From Panonychus citri (taxonomy: Eukaryota > Arthropoda > Arachnida > Trombidiformes > Tetranychidae), in the NCBI RefSeq assembly GCF_014898815.1, contig NW_026515438.1:1154443-1218442 (forward strand): a DNA stretch of 64,000 nucleotides, written 5' to 3'. Shown piece by piece: positions 9,600-18,889 of this stretch. Position 1 is the stretch's first letter. Every line of letters begins with the position of its first letter. The position numbers and the translations under genes are program-made. The notes beneath the pieces are model-generated. The model saw only the letters and a list, made by a program, of their open reading frames with translations, made no database searches and was not told where the DNA came from.

Positions 9600-12500
9600 T
9601 CATTTATTGGATTCACGGTGAATTGCATGATGTCCAAATGCATATGTTGTAACGCCATCTGGTTTCAAATAACGTTTATCATCGAAGGGATTCAAGGCTA
9701 GTTTGTTGCTTTGAATAGATGATATATCATGTTGTTGACTACGAATGTATCGCATGTCGAAGAAGAATAGTTTATGATCAAAAAGTGATTCTTTATAATC
9801 ATCAAGAGTGATTTTGTCTTTTAACACACTCCTCTGTACCCTTTGGCTGTTTTTGATATTGTCTTCTGAAATAATTCCATATACTTTAGGCTTAAGTGCA
9901 ATAAACTCTAGAATATGTTTACCATTCATTTCGTCTTTTAGATATCCGAGTTTTTTTATTACATTCATTGTATAAATTGGAAATATGATTTTTTGGATAG
10001 TCACAAAAGTCGAATATGCATTTTAAATCCATAAAATCAACATGAACATTGTCGGTTTTTATATGATATATGAAACTATCGGTATCGGTGTATAAAAGAG
10101 ATATTTTATCACGATATTTTGGTTTGAATATATCATAGTGAAGTTGATACATATGGAGCTTAGAAAAATCTAAGACCGAAAAACCTATGTATATTGGTTT
10201 ATTCAACAAGCATTTTGTTCTATGTAGCTTGAAAAGGGCTTTATTTTCATCAAGAATGTAGAAACGTTGGCACATAGGACGGCGTAGTTGTTTCATAACA
10301 CCATTTTTATTAAGTTCTAAACGAACATCTGAATGTTTTCTGACATCTTCAATAGATTTTCCGTATATTGCATTAACCATGAGTTTCCAAAAGTTTTTTT
10401 CAAAAGGAGAAGAACATTGCATTCTCATTTTTGTACAAAGAACAATATAATCTTTAAGCCAGGGTTTTTGTTTGAAACAAATGATTCGGTGAATCTTTGT
10501 AACTACTAAACCTTTTTTAACATAATAATTTAAATTTTTATAGTGTACAACATATTTGGACTTTTTTAGAAAAGATGGAATCAACTTTTCACATACTGTT
10601 CGTTTCCTACCGGTTGAAATTAAAATTTCATGTTGAGTTTCACTCAACAAATTATCGTCAATTTTTGTTTTGTCGGGAGCGAGCGGGTAGTCATTATGAT
10701 CATCGTGTAGAAATGATGGATATGTTATATCAACTTCAAAAACTGTTCCTTCCTCACTTTCATGGGTTATAGTCTCTGTGACGAATCTATGATAATAATG
10801 TTTAAAATTTTCTTCTTTAACAAAACGAAAATCTGAATAAGGCATACTCTGTTGCAATGCGAAACCGTATAAATTGTTAACATCTAGGTATGTAATATAA
10901 CTATTTTCTTGTGATTTATCATAATCAGGATAATTTGGTATATTCGCTTTAGTAAATCTGGTCATTGCTGAAGAAATACCTCCTCGAATACCCTTTTCAA
11001 ACATCATTATCATGTCTAAATCTGTTAGTAAATCAATTTCGACATCTGTCTTTTTTAAAGCAGCTGACCAAGTAAGACCAGGCGAAGAAAAAAAATGTAA
11101 TGGATCTAACTGAAATTGGTTTACACTGATTGATCTGAAATTTTCAAAAACAGCTGCTAATAGAACTACATCGATTTTCTGATAAATGTCTTGAAATTGT
11201 CCGATGTTAACTACATCAAAATGTTGCCAAAGATCACACATATTTTGATAAATTTTTGGATCGAGATTTTCGAATTTTAACTTATTATAAAACGCTGATA
11301 TAGGTGGTAGTGATGTTTCATTGAATCGATCAAAGCTGTCTAAATAGTCATACGGTAATCGAGCTTTCTTGCAGACAAAATTTAGATCTTTGACGTTGAA
11401 TAATTGTAAAAGATATGAATTTTTTAAATCATCATTCAAGTATCCTGCAAGCTCATCTAGAGAACTAGCAAGAAAAGCATAACTATCAAGAAAACAAATA
11501 TTATCAAGTTTGAATGATATATACTTTTCCATATTTTGTGGAATAATCTTAACTTTAGTAAACATTTCTTTCTCTATTGCTTTTAAGATTATGTGTGAAT
11601 CAAAGTTTTTCAAGTTGTGAAATACTACTGGTATGTAATTTGGGGTAGCCATCTTCAGATTACATGGAGAATGAGCTGCCCCTCTATACTTTCCAGTAAA
11701 ATGATCATGATCCCTTACTTTAACTTCTCCTTTAATTATTTCTTTGTTGCAAATATGACAAACATCGGTAATTTCAAAGTTTTTAGTATCTTCTTCACTC
11801 ATATAGAAATCTCTTTCTCTTTCAGCAATTAAACTTAATAACGTCTTAACATCACTGATTAATGTCTTCAAGAAATGATATCCGCACTTTTCTCCTCGAT
11901 AAGATCGATAGTTTGTTATTTCATTTTTATAATTTACTATAACATAACCAAAGCCTGAAGGCTTATGTTCTTGATATTCAAAAGTTTGTCGATTCAAATC
12001 TGAATTTTTAGGACAACAAAGAGTTTCAAAATCTGCATATATGACATAAGGAAAAAATGATTGCTTATCAAAAGAGTCAAATTTCAGTTTGCTTCCTATT
12101 TCAGGTAATAATATTCTTTGAGATTTGAATTGATAACAAGTTTGTTCATGTTTTAGTAAACTTAGTGATGATGGAAATCCATTCAAACAACTATCACAGA
12201 AATGATGATATCGTGAGTTTTTTCACCTATAAACCGGTTGAAATTTCTTATTGGATAATAATGTTCATTGAATAACAATAAATGTACTTTTTTTGAACGT
12301 GTTATATTACTAACATATAGAGGTATCGGGATTGTCTTGCCCCAGTCATATGTTAATGTGTAAATATTAACTGTTACATCATTTTTGCGTTCAAAATATT
12401 TGACTTTTTGCAAACTTACGAAGTTTCGAAACCCGGTGAAGTCATATTTGGAAACATATGGGGTATAATTTTAATTCTGTTTCCATTTTTCTTCACGGGG

Positions 12501-13146
12501 TGTAAACAAGCAAGAACACTCCACATAAAACAATCTTTTTTAACATCTAGTTGTAAGAAACAACGTTTTGCTATAAAAGATTGAGGAAGCTTCTGTTGTG
12601 AACATCCTCCCTGTAATGGTTGATATTTACCAATCCTCAACTCAATCATTTTTACCGAAAGCAAATTCCATCCACTGCCTTTATTTGTAAAGGAATCAAA
12701 GTCAATTAAAATTTCCATTGAACTTGTGTCAATAAAATCATTAAATAATTTAATTGTTGTCAGAGGTTTCAAGCTTGAATTAAACATGGATTCTATCCAA
12801 ACAGTTTCATTGTTTTCTAATCTGTAAAAACAACACAATAAACCAATTTGAGCTTTGATAGCTTTAAATTGTATTAAACATTGCTCAAAAATCAATTTAA
12901 TGTTTCTTTCTTCTTTTTGGAGAATTGTTTCAATATCAAATGACTTTTTCTCAACTTTTTTCATAAAAACATTCAACGTTTTATTGAAAGCATGTTTCTG
13001 TAATACATAACTTGATGGTAAATCAAAGTTCAAATTTATACGATCGAATGTTTGCTGGCTTTTACATATTTGTTCATGAAATAATAAGTTACTAGCTTTT
13101 TGTAAATTTTGCGACAAAACTTACATCTTTTAGTAAATATATCCAT
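9600..13146 (-). pseudogene. POLB: Polinton protein-primed family B DNA polymerase, several frameshifts
   Basis: The likely start is the ATG at 13146, which gives a Cys-x2-Cys start of a zinc-finger-like segment. After a frame change near an A run at about 13095 the coding continues in the 13117-12416 frame, which completes the Cys/His pattern. Further segments are 12413-12183 and the main frame ending at 9919. The last 134 codons lie in another frame and end at 9600. The main frame has the exonuclease motif YADFET (about residues 50-55 of that segment), a polymerase motif A with YLDVNNLYG, motif B with KLMVNAIYG, and motif C with YTDTDS, all complete. At least four frame changes are seen. 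The one near 9951-9957 lies in a run of seven T on the plus strand. pPolB replicates the linear element from protein-primed ends. Catalytic residues persist, but the reading frame does not. Confidence 0.92.
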
Positions 13147-13205
13147 TTTAATATATATATATATATACATATATATATCTATATGTATATTAAAATGGAT
13201 ATATT
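13136..13205. repeat. Perfect 20-bp inverted repeat around (TA)n, at the POLB start
   Basis: Arms 13136-13155 and 13186-13205 are exact reverse complements, separated by a 30-base TA-rich loop. The left arm contains the putative polymerase initiator region on the minus strand (AAAATGGATATA). The right arm repeats the same bases on the plus strand, where the mirrored ATG at 13194 runs into a stop after nine codons. The feature lies between the leftward replication/virion block and the rightward dUTPase gene. It could be a bidirectional promoter, replication signal or cruciform. Confidence 0.85.
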
Positions 13206-13966
13206 ATTATCTTTTCTTCAATGATTATTAACTGCAATGAGAACTCATCTGGTTAATACATTCATTCGAATGAAAAGTTAGAATGAAACTGTTCATAAGA
13301 TGTCTTTGCTTTTATACTTTTTGATCGTCTCACTAAGTGATAAAGTTTAATTGCGAAAAAATTCTGGAAGATGGAAGATTATTTTCAAGGTAAAATAGAG
13401 CAATAAAATTCGAATAGACATAAGGAAATAAAGTAAGGGAAATAAAATAATAATGTGAATAAAATAGTAAATGGAATAAGGAAATTAAATAAATGGTTCT
13501 AAATAAGGAAATGAAATAAAGAAAAGAAAATTAAATATTAAATAAGGTAATGAAATGAGGTAAAAAATAAGGTATAAAATGAAATAAAAAATAAGGTAAT
13601 AAAATGAGGAAAAAAAATAAGATAATAAAATGATGGAAAAAAAATAAGGTAATATAATGAGGAAAAAATAAGGTAATAAAATGATGGAAAAAATAAGGTA
13701 ATATAATGAGGAAAAAATAAGGTAATAAAATGAAGTAAAAAATAGGATTAAAAAAATAAGATAAAGAATAAGGAAAATCAAAAAAAGGAAATAAATGTTT
13801 TATAACTCAAGAATTTAAATTAAAAAATAGAGATTATCTGTCAGTCATTTTATCTTCGGTAGAAAAAATAAAAAAATATCAAGATCAGGGAGGTATAAAA
13901 GAATGATTCAAAAAGGTTTTTAAATCACTGTTATTAAAATTCTTATTACAATCAGTTGAACCGAAA
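13206..13966. other. Inter-operon region with purine-rich low-complexity tract
   Basis: There is no gene in this stretch. From about 13432 to 13795 the plus strand is almost only A, G and T in loose repeats of the form AATAAGGTAATAAAATGAGGAAAAA. Its complement reads as a hydrophobic Leu/Ile/Phe/Tyr-rich frame, which is a composition artefact. The rest, including the 150 bases before the dUTPase ATG, should hold that gene's promoter. I see no strong motif. Confidence 0.6.
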
Positions 13967-14884
13967 ATGTTTCTTTCTTCTCCACCTTCATCTTCTAGTC
14001 AAAATTTAAAGTGTGAAAAAAGTCCTATACGTTACATAAAGTTCAGTTCCTTGGCCATTTTACCGCAAAAAGGAAGTTATGGAGCAGCTGGATTCGATCT
14101 TTTCTCTGCTGAGTGTATGACGATTCCACCTGGACAAAGACGTTTAGTTTCAACAGACATTGGCATTGATTTCACCACGAATTTAGACTATTTTGGACGT
14201 TTAGCTGCACGATCGAACTTAGCCATACTAGGGATCGACGTTGGTGCTGGTATAATCGATTCGGATTATCAAGGTATTATTAAAGTCTTGATTATTAATA
14301 ACTCTGCTTTGCCTTTTACAATTAAGTTAGCAGATCGTTTTGCGCAAATTATATTTTGTAAAATATGGCCGTGTCTGGGATTGAAAGAATACGACAAAAG
14401 CTATGACGAACTCAACACCATTTTCCCTATTGAACTCGAAAATGATACCGACGAAAAAAGCATCTTGGTATCACGAAAGGCTAGATACATTAAGCTACCT
14501 GAGTTGGCTAGTAAAAACGCTGCTTCTTATAATCTTTTCGCACCAAAAGATATAATTTTAGAACCTTCAATTCGTACTATAGTTTGGACTGGAATAAGCT
14601 TTGACTTTAGACCAAATGCTTATGGATTTATCACAGGAAGACGATCGTTTACAATTGATGGAATTGATACGTCAGAAAATGTTGTGGAAAATAGTTTATT
14701 CAAAGAGCTGAAATTACATCTGACTAACACGACTAAGACGCCTGTTTTGATAAGTGCTGGTGAGAGGATAGCTAGAGTCACATTTTGCGAAGTATATAAT
14801 GCTTATGAGCTTTCTTCTTGTGATCTATTTTTGCTGAAAACTGGAAGAGGAACCGCAGGATTTGGTTCAACTGGAATAAATTAA
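13967..14884 (+). CDS. Fused tandem (double-length) dUTPase
   Basis: This is an open 305-residue frame with two dUTPase-fold repeats. Repeat 1 (about 20-135) has motif I GAAGFDLFSAE, motif II RLAARSNLA, motif III GIDVGAGIIDSDYQG with catalytic-type Asp98, and motif IV ADRFAQIIF. It lacks motif V. Repeat 2 (about 170-305) has degenerate versions of I (NAASYNLFAP), II (GRRSFT) and IV (GERIARVTF), but ends with the only motif V, GRGTAGFGSTG (293-303). Normal dUTPases are trimers in which motif V of one chain closes the site of another. Splitting motifs over two fused repeats would allow a monomeric enzyme, the solution known from herpesvirus dUTPases. The enzyme converts dUTP to dUMP, limiting uracil in newly made element DNA. 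It is the only clear plus-strand gene of the Polinton, and it is unbroken. Confidence 0.9.
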   Translation: MFLSSPPSSSSQNLKCEKSPIRYIKFSSLAILPQKGSYGAAGFDLFSAECMTIPPGQRRLVSTDIGIDFTTNLDYFGRLAARSNLAILGIDVGAGIIDSDYQGIIKVLIINNSALPFTIKLADRFAQIIFCKIWPCLGLKEYDKSYDELNTIFPIELENDTDEKSILVSRKARYIKLPELASKNAASYNLFAPKDIILEPSIRTIVWTGISFDFRPNAYGFITGRRSFTIDGIDTSENVVENSLFKELKLHLTNTTKTPVLISAGERIARVTFCEVYNAYELSSCDLFLLKTGRGTAGFGSTGIN

Positions 14885-15127
14885 AATTTTGGATAGTTTC
14901 GAAGGATAAATTAGTTTGTTCTGATTTAAACTAAATATATAAAAATAGATTTAGACAATAACTTTGATTAATTAAAAAAAAATAACATTAGATTTTAAAA
15001 TATTAATAATATCTACATCTTATATGACATTTATTGTAAAACTCTATTTGTGTTATGATAACAATAAATTTTTCGACAAGAAATATTCTTAACTAAGACT
15101 ATGCATAATACTTCAAAATTCATACAT
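14885..15127. other. Short spacer between convergent accessory genes
   Basis: No gene is seen between the dUTPase stop and the end of the 104-residue minus-strand ORF. The AT-rich sequence contains candidate polyadenylation hexamers on both strands. Confidence 0.5.
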
Positions 15128-15442
15128 TTATTCTTTTTTAATCGGGACAATCTTGATATCCGAACACAAGGCATTAAAATCATCAACAATGAATTTGAAA
15201 TCTTCAAATGGTTCATCCATATTTGACTCGTTGTAATGCGTAATGAAGATTTCGAATAAACGAGCAGCTGAAACAAGAAGACCAGTGACCTTTTTACCAT
15301 CAATGTTACGACTGGCCTCACATCGAACTTTCAAATATTCCAGCATTGCTTCGTAAGTGTTACTCTTTTTCAATAAAAATTCCTTAACAGAGGCTGGAGC
15401 AGGACGTGACATTTTTTGATTTATTTTCCAACGATTTATCAT
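15128..15442 (-). CDS. Polinton accessory protein with RPAPxSVKE motif (104 aa)
   Basis: The frame is open from ATG 15442, with an alternative start at Met11 immediately before the motif (MSRPAPASVKE). After the motif come a charged helix, a YLKVRC element exactly 20 residues from the end of SVKE to the Cys, a helix with LLVSAARLFEIF, and an acidic tail. I do not recognise the family. The same motif, the same spacing to Tyr and Arg-Cys, and an LL-x-AA-LF helix occur in the second ORF of the LTR retrotransposon at 23891-24279 in this window, so the two look homologous. Size and absence of catalytic-looking residues suggest a small helical binding protein. No function is assigned. Confidence 0.6.
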   Translation of the reverse strand: MINRWKINQKMSRPAPASVKEFLLKKSNTYEAMLEYLKVRCEASRNIDGKKVTGLLVSAARLFEIFITHYNESNMDEPFEDFKFIVDDFNALCSDIKIVPIKKE

Positions 15443-15732
15443 GAATTTATTGAAATAATCATTCAGTTTTTAGGGTTGGATCTCATGTACGATATTTTTC
15501 ATAAATTGAAGTCATCTGAAAAGATAAGAAAAAATCAAAATTATTTTAAAACGTTAAAACAAAGGTTGGGTGAATAAATCATTTGGCTATTAAACCAGTT
15601 AAATGTTCAGAAAATCGAGACAAAATTTTTGAATGCTTATTAGTTTATTCGTCTACATCTAAACAAAAGTGATACATTTACTAATTTTGAAAAAACCTAA
15701 AACATCTAATCTCTGATAAACAAAAAGTTTTC

Positions 15733-16284
15733 TTAATAGTTCCATTGAGCGTTAATCCAGTCAACCAATTCATCATTCTTGCCATGTCGCATAGGTTTTT
15801 GTAACCATGATACAAATTTCGGTATATCCGCTTTCAACATCTCGCCACCATACGCTGAGACCTGATGCTTCCCGTCTTTCAACCAATATTTTCTAATTTT
15901 ACCTGTCCTGATACCACTATAAGTTGAGCTTGTGAAGAAAACCAGATTGTCCGAAACTCTGAATTGATTTTGAACATTGAAATCAGATGAAGGTCGCTTA
16001 TTACGATTTCCTGGTATATTGAAAAGATCCATTTCCATTGCCGCAACTGTTTCATTTCTACGATTTCTTTTTCCGCTGGAAGCAGATGATGTGGTACTAC
16101 CATCCGTTTCCGAGTCATCATCTCGCATTTCCTCATCAATTTTACGTTTCATTTCTGTCTCTTTAACAACTTTCGGTAGATCAATAGAAATTTCAATATC
16201 TTCATCTTGAGGTGGTTTTTTCTTAGCGATACGCTTTTGACCTTTTTGCTTAGTTGAAGTTGATGGTAGCATAACTTGAGCCAT
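15733..16284 (-). CDS. Polinton accessory protein, basic/Ser-rich with folded C-terminus
   Basis: The frame is open from ATG 16284 (MAQVMLPSTSTK); an upstream in-frame TTG is less likely. Residues 1-90 are Lys/Arg, Asp/Glu and Ser-rich, with nuclear-localisation-like basic clusters (KKKPPQ and KRNRR types) and a DDDSETDGS acidic run. Residues 110-183 look folded: NLVFFTSST, then GKIRKYWLKDGKHQVSAYGG, then a Trp-containing helix, and the end INAQWNY. The strand-turn-strand pattern with a YW-x-x-DG turn is faintly like the PC4/p15 single-stranded-DNA-binding domain, but this is weak. It could equally be an unrelated DNA-binding or capsid accessory protein. Confidence 0.5.
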   Translation of the reverse strand: MAQVMLPSTSTKQKGQKRIAKKKPPQDEDIEISIDLPKVVKETEMKRKIDEEMRDDDSETDGSTTSSASSGKRNRRNETVAAMEMDLFNIPGNRNKRPSSDFNVQNQFRVSDNLVFFTSSTYSGIRTGKIRKYWLKDGKHQVSAYGGEMLKADIPKFVSWLQKPMRHGKNDELVDWINAQWNY

Positions 16285-16471
16285 TCTAGTCAACAAGACG
16301 AAAAAAATCTTATTTTGGGTTGAATTGAATTACATTGCAATTAACCGCTTAATGGAATAAAATAAGAAATAACAATAGTAACTAATTAAAAAAAACCTAA
16401 ATAGAGTAAATGAAGACATAAAGAAAAACTAAAATTTCCATGAAATTCCTTAATATCAGTTGTCATATGGA

Positions 16472-16801
16472 CTATTTTGGAGGATTGCTTATCAGCTGGA
16501 TAATTCTAACTTTTTTATCTTTATTTTTATCCTTAGCATCTTTGTCTTTGTTTTCGGGAATTTTTGGAAGACCAACCCATTCGTCAGTTCCACCATTATT
16601 ATCCTTTGATAAGTTTAAAGGTTTCATGTCTTCTTTTAATGTTATGTATAAATTGAAAAGCTGATCAGTTGTGATGCCCGAATGAACCAATTTGGTCATC
16701 ATTTTTATTTGTTCAAGTTCGTACTTGTAGACAGTTTCATTATTCTCAGGATTTGATTTCAAATAATCCTTTTTAGGGTCCACTTTGTTCGGTTCAACCA
16801 T
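16472..16801 (-). CDS. Polinton accessory ORF, charged 109-aa protein of unknown function
   Basis: The frame is open from ATG 16801. The N-terminal 65 residues form a likely helix pair with EQIKMMTKLVHSGITTDQLF, and the tail is a Lys/Asp-rich run (PENKDKDAKDKNKDKK). No family is recognised. Its place among other intact small minus-strand ORFs and its unbroken frame favour a real gene, but nothing else supports it. Confidence 0.4.
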   Translation of the reverse strand: MVEPNKVDPKKDYLKSNPENNETVYKYELEQIKMMTKLVHSGITTDQLFNLYITLKEDMKPLNLSKDNNGGTDEWVGLPKIPENKDKDAKDKNKDKKVRIIQLISNPPK

Positions 16802-16856
16802 TTCTTAAATAATAAAAAGCAAAAATAAACTATATAGCTCTAATGAGAAAATTCTA

Positions 16857-18200
16857 AAAGAAATTCTGATAAATTATCATTGAGATCATTAACTGAAAGA
16901 ATGTTCATAGAAAACTCATGACTAGAACGGAAAAGTTCTGATAAATTATCATTGAGATCATAAACTGAAAGAATTTTCAAAGAAAACTCATCAAAAGAAC
17001 TGAAAAGTTCTGATAAATTATCATTGAGATCATAAACTGAAAGAATTTTCAAAGAAAACTCATCAAAAGAACTGAAAAGTTCTGATAAATTATCATTGAG
17101 ATCATAAACTGAAAGAATTTTCAAAGAAAACTCATGACTAGAACTGAAAAGTTCTGATAAATTATCATTGAGATCATAAACTGAAAGAATTTTCAAAGAA
17201 AACTCATCAAAAGAACTGAAAAGTTCTGATAAATTATCATTGAGATCATAAACTGAAAGAATTTTCAAAGAAAACTCATCAAAAGAACTGAAAAGTTCTG
17301 ATAAATTATCATTGAGATCATAAACTGAAAGAATTTTCAAAGAAAACTCATCAAAAGAACTGAAAAGTTCTGATAAATTATCATTGAGATTATAAACTGA
17401 AAGAATTTTCAAAGAAAACTCATCACTAGAACTGAAAAGTTCTGATAAATTATCATTGAGATCATAAACTGAAAGAATTTTCAAAGAAAACTCATCACTA
17501 GAACTGAAAAGTTCTGATAAATTATCATTGAGATCATAAACTGAAAGAATTTTCAAAGAAAACTCATCACTAGAACTGAAAAGTTCTGATAAATTATCAT
17601 TGAGATCATAAACTGAAAGAATTTTCAAAGAAAACTCATGACTAGAACGGAAAAGTTCTGATAAATTATCATTGAGATCATAAACTGAAAGAATTTTCAA
17701 AGAAAACTCATCACTAGAACTGAAAAGTTCTGATAAATTATCATTGAGATCATAAACTGAAAGAATTTTCAAAGAAAACTCATGACTAGAACTGAAAAGT
17801 TCTGATAAATTATCATTGAGATCATAAACTGAAAGAATTTTCAAAGAAAACTCATCAAAAGAACTGAAAAGTTCTGATAAATTATCATTGAGATCATAAA
17901 CTGAAAGAATTTTCAAAGAAAACTCATCAAAAGAACTGAAAAGTTCTGATAAATTATCATTGAGATCATAAACTGAAAGAATTTTCAAAGAAAACTCATC
18001 AAAAGAACTGAAAAGTTCTGATAAATTATCATTGAGATCATAAACTGAAAGAATTTTCAAAGAAAACTCATCAAAAGAACTGAAAAGTTCTGATAAATTA
18101 TCATTGAGATCATAAACTGAAAGAATTTTCAAAGAAAACTCATCAAAAGAACTGAAAAGTTCTGATAAATTATCATTGAGATCATAAACTGAAAGAATTT
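16857..18200 (-). repeat. 72-bp minisatellite, about 18 copies, open in one frame
   Basis: A 72-bp unit is repeated head to tail about 18 times with few changes. Because 72 is divisible by three and the minus-strand unit has no stop in one frame, it reads as a 24-residue repeat (ILSVYDLNDNLSELFSS plus a variable DEFSLK part). Variation is concentrated at one site, giving four unit types (SSFDEF, SSSDEF, SSSHEF, RSSHEF). The frame has no ATG before the repeats: an in-frame TGA lies five codons upstream of the first full unit, and only TTG codons are available. The array may therefore be non-coding satellite DNA or the body of a gene whose start lies elsewhere. It lies just inside the right end of the Polinton. 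Confidence 0.9.
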
Positions 18201-18836
18201 CATTCCAAACTCTTCAATCTAGCTTAAGATAACTTTCTTCCTTACTTTTTATCGTTGATGGATTATTGGATAACGTTATCGATAACCAGGTGTAAAAAAA
18301 AAAACCAATGATGAAAGCACAATAAGCTGGCACAAAGGGGAAAAAATAATCAAACAAAAATGATTAGAATTATTATACATAATAATCTATTGATTATTGA
18401 ATTCAAACTATACTTACATTTTTAATTCAGATTGAATCTCATGTAAAAGAAATCGAACTCAATGAATTCAAACTTTGATCAATTAATATCGTTCTTTTCT
18501 GTTTGGTTATCAAACTTCGAATGATAATTTTTCAATTTTCAGTTTCGTATTTATACAAATCGGTATATGATTTAATTACTCAGGAAATTTAATCTAAATT
18601 GAAATTAATTCGAATCGTAAAATGTGTGAAGTTCAGTATATTTCAATATAAAACTTGAGGAAAAAATCTTTAAATTGAATATTAAGTTTAATATTTACAT
18701 TTAATCAATTTCATTTATCATAAATGAATCGTAAAAAAATTATGATTTAATAGTTAATCTAATATAAAATATTATGATTAAATGAATATAAAAATTATTA
18801 AATTCATTTATTTCCTCAAATAATAACACTCATGAA
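18201..18836. other. Right subterminal Polinton region, no gene seen
   Basis: This is AT-rich DNA between the minisatellite and the right terminal repeat. No reading frame or repeat is apparent. Confidence 0.5.
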
Positions 18837-18889
18837 ACTGCTGAGCTTTGGCTCATGAAATGAGCCAAAGCCAGCAGTTTATTACTACT
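18837..18889 (-). repeat. Polinton right terminal inverted repeat
   Basis: This is the reverse complement of 1859-1911 with one mismatch (GCTCAGCAGT against GCTCAACAGT when read inward). It ends TATTACTACT at the outer edge and has the same internal palindrome around GAAA. Confidence 0.92.

Larger units (their letters stand above)
1859..18889. mobile_element. Polinton/Maverick element, about 17.0 kb
   Basis: The element is bounded by 53-bp inverted repeats that start AGTAGTAATA and match at all but one position. Inside is the diagnostic Polinton gene set: protein-primed family B DNA polymerase, chromodomain integrase, FtsK/HerA-type packaging ATPase, adenain-like cysteine protease, a double-jelly-roll-type major capsid protein and a penton-like minor capsid protein. 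All of these are intronless and on the minus strand. The right third carries accessory genes: a fused dUTPase on the plus strand, three small minus-strand ORFs and a 72-bp minisatellite. I do not see a convincing 6-bp target duplication: the flanking hexamers are ATTGGG on the left and TAGGAG on the right. Many core genes carry frameshifts, so this copy is probably not autonomous, although some indels could be sequence errors. Polintons are known as virus-like self-synthesising transposons, and the capsid and protease genes here fit that view. Confidence 0.95.

Noticed and set aside
13485..13781. Hydrophobic 98-codon minus-strand frame
   Set aside because: It is the complement of a purine-rich low-complexity tract; the Leu/Ile/Phe/Tyr pattern follows from composition.
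16857..18200. Regularly spaced repeats as a possible CRISPR array
   Set aside because: The repeats are head to tail with no unique spacers and lie in a eukaryotic element; this is a minisatellite.
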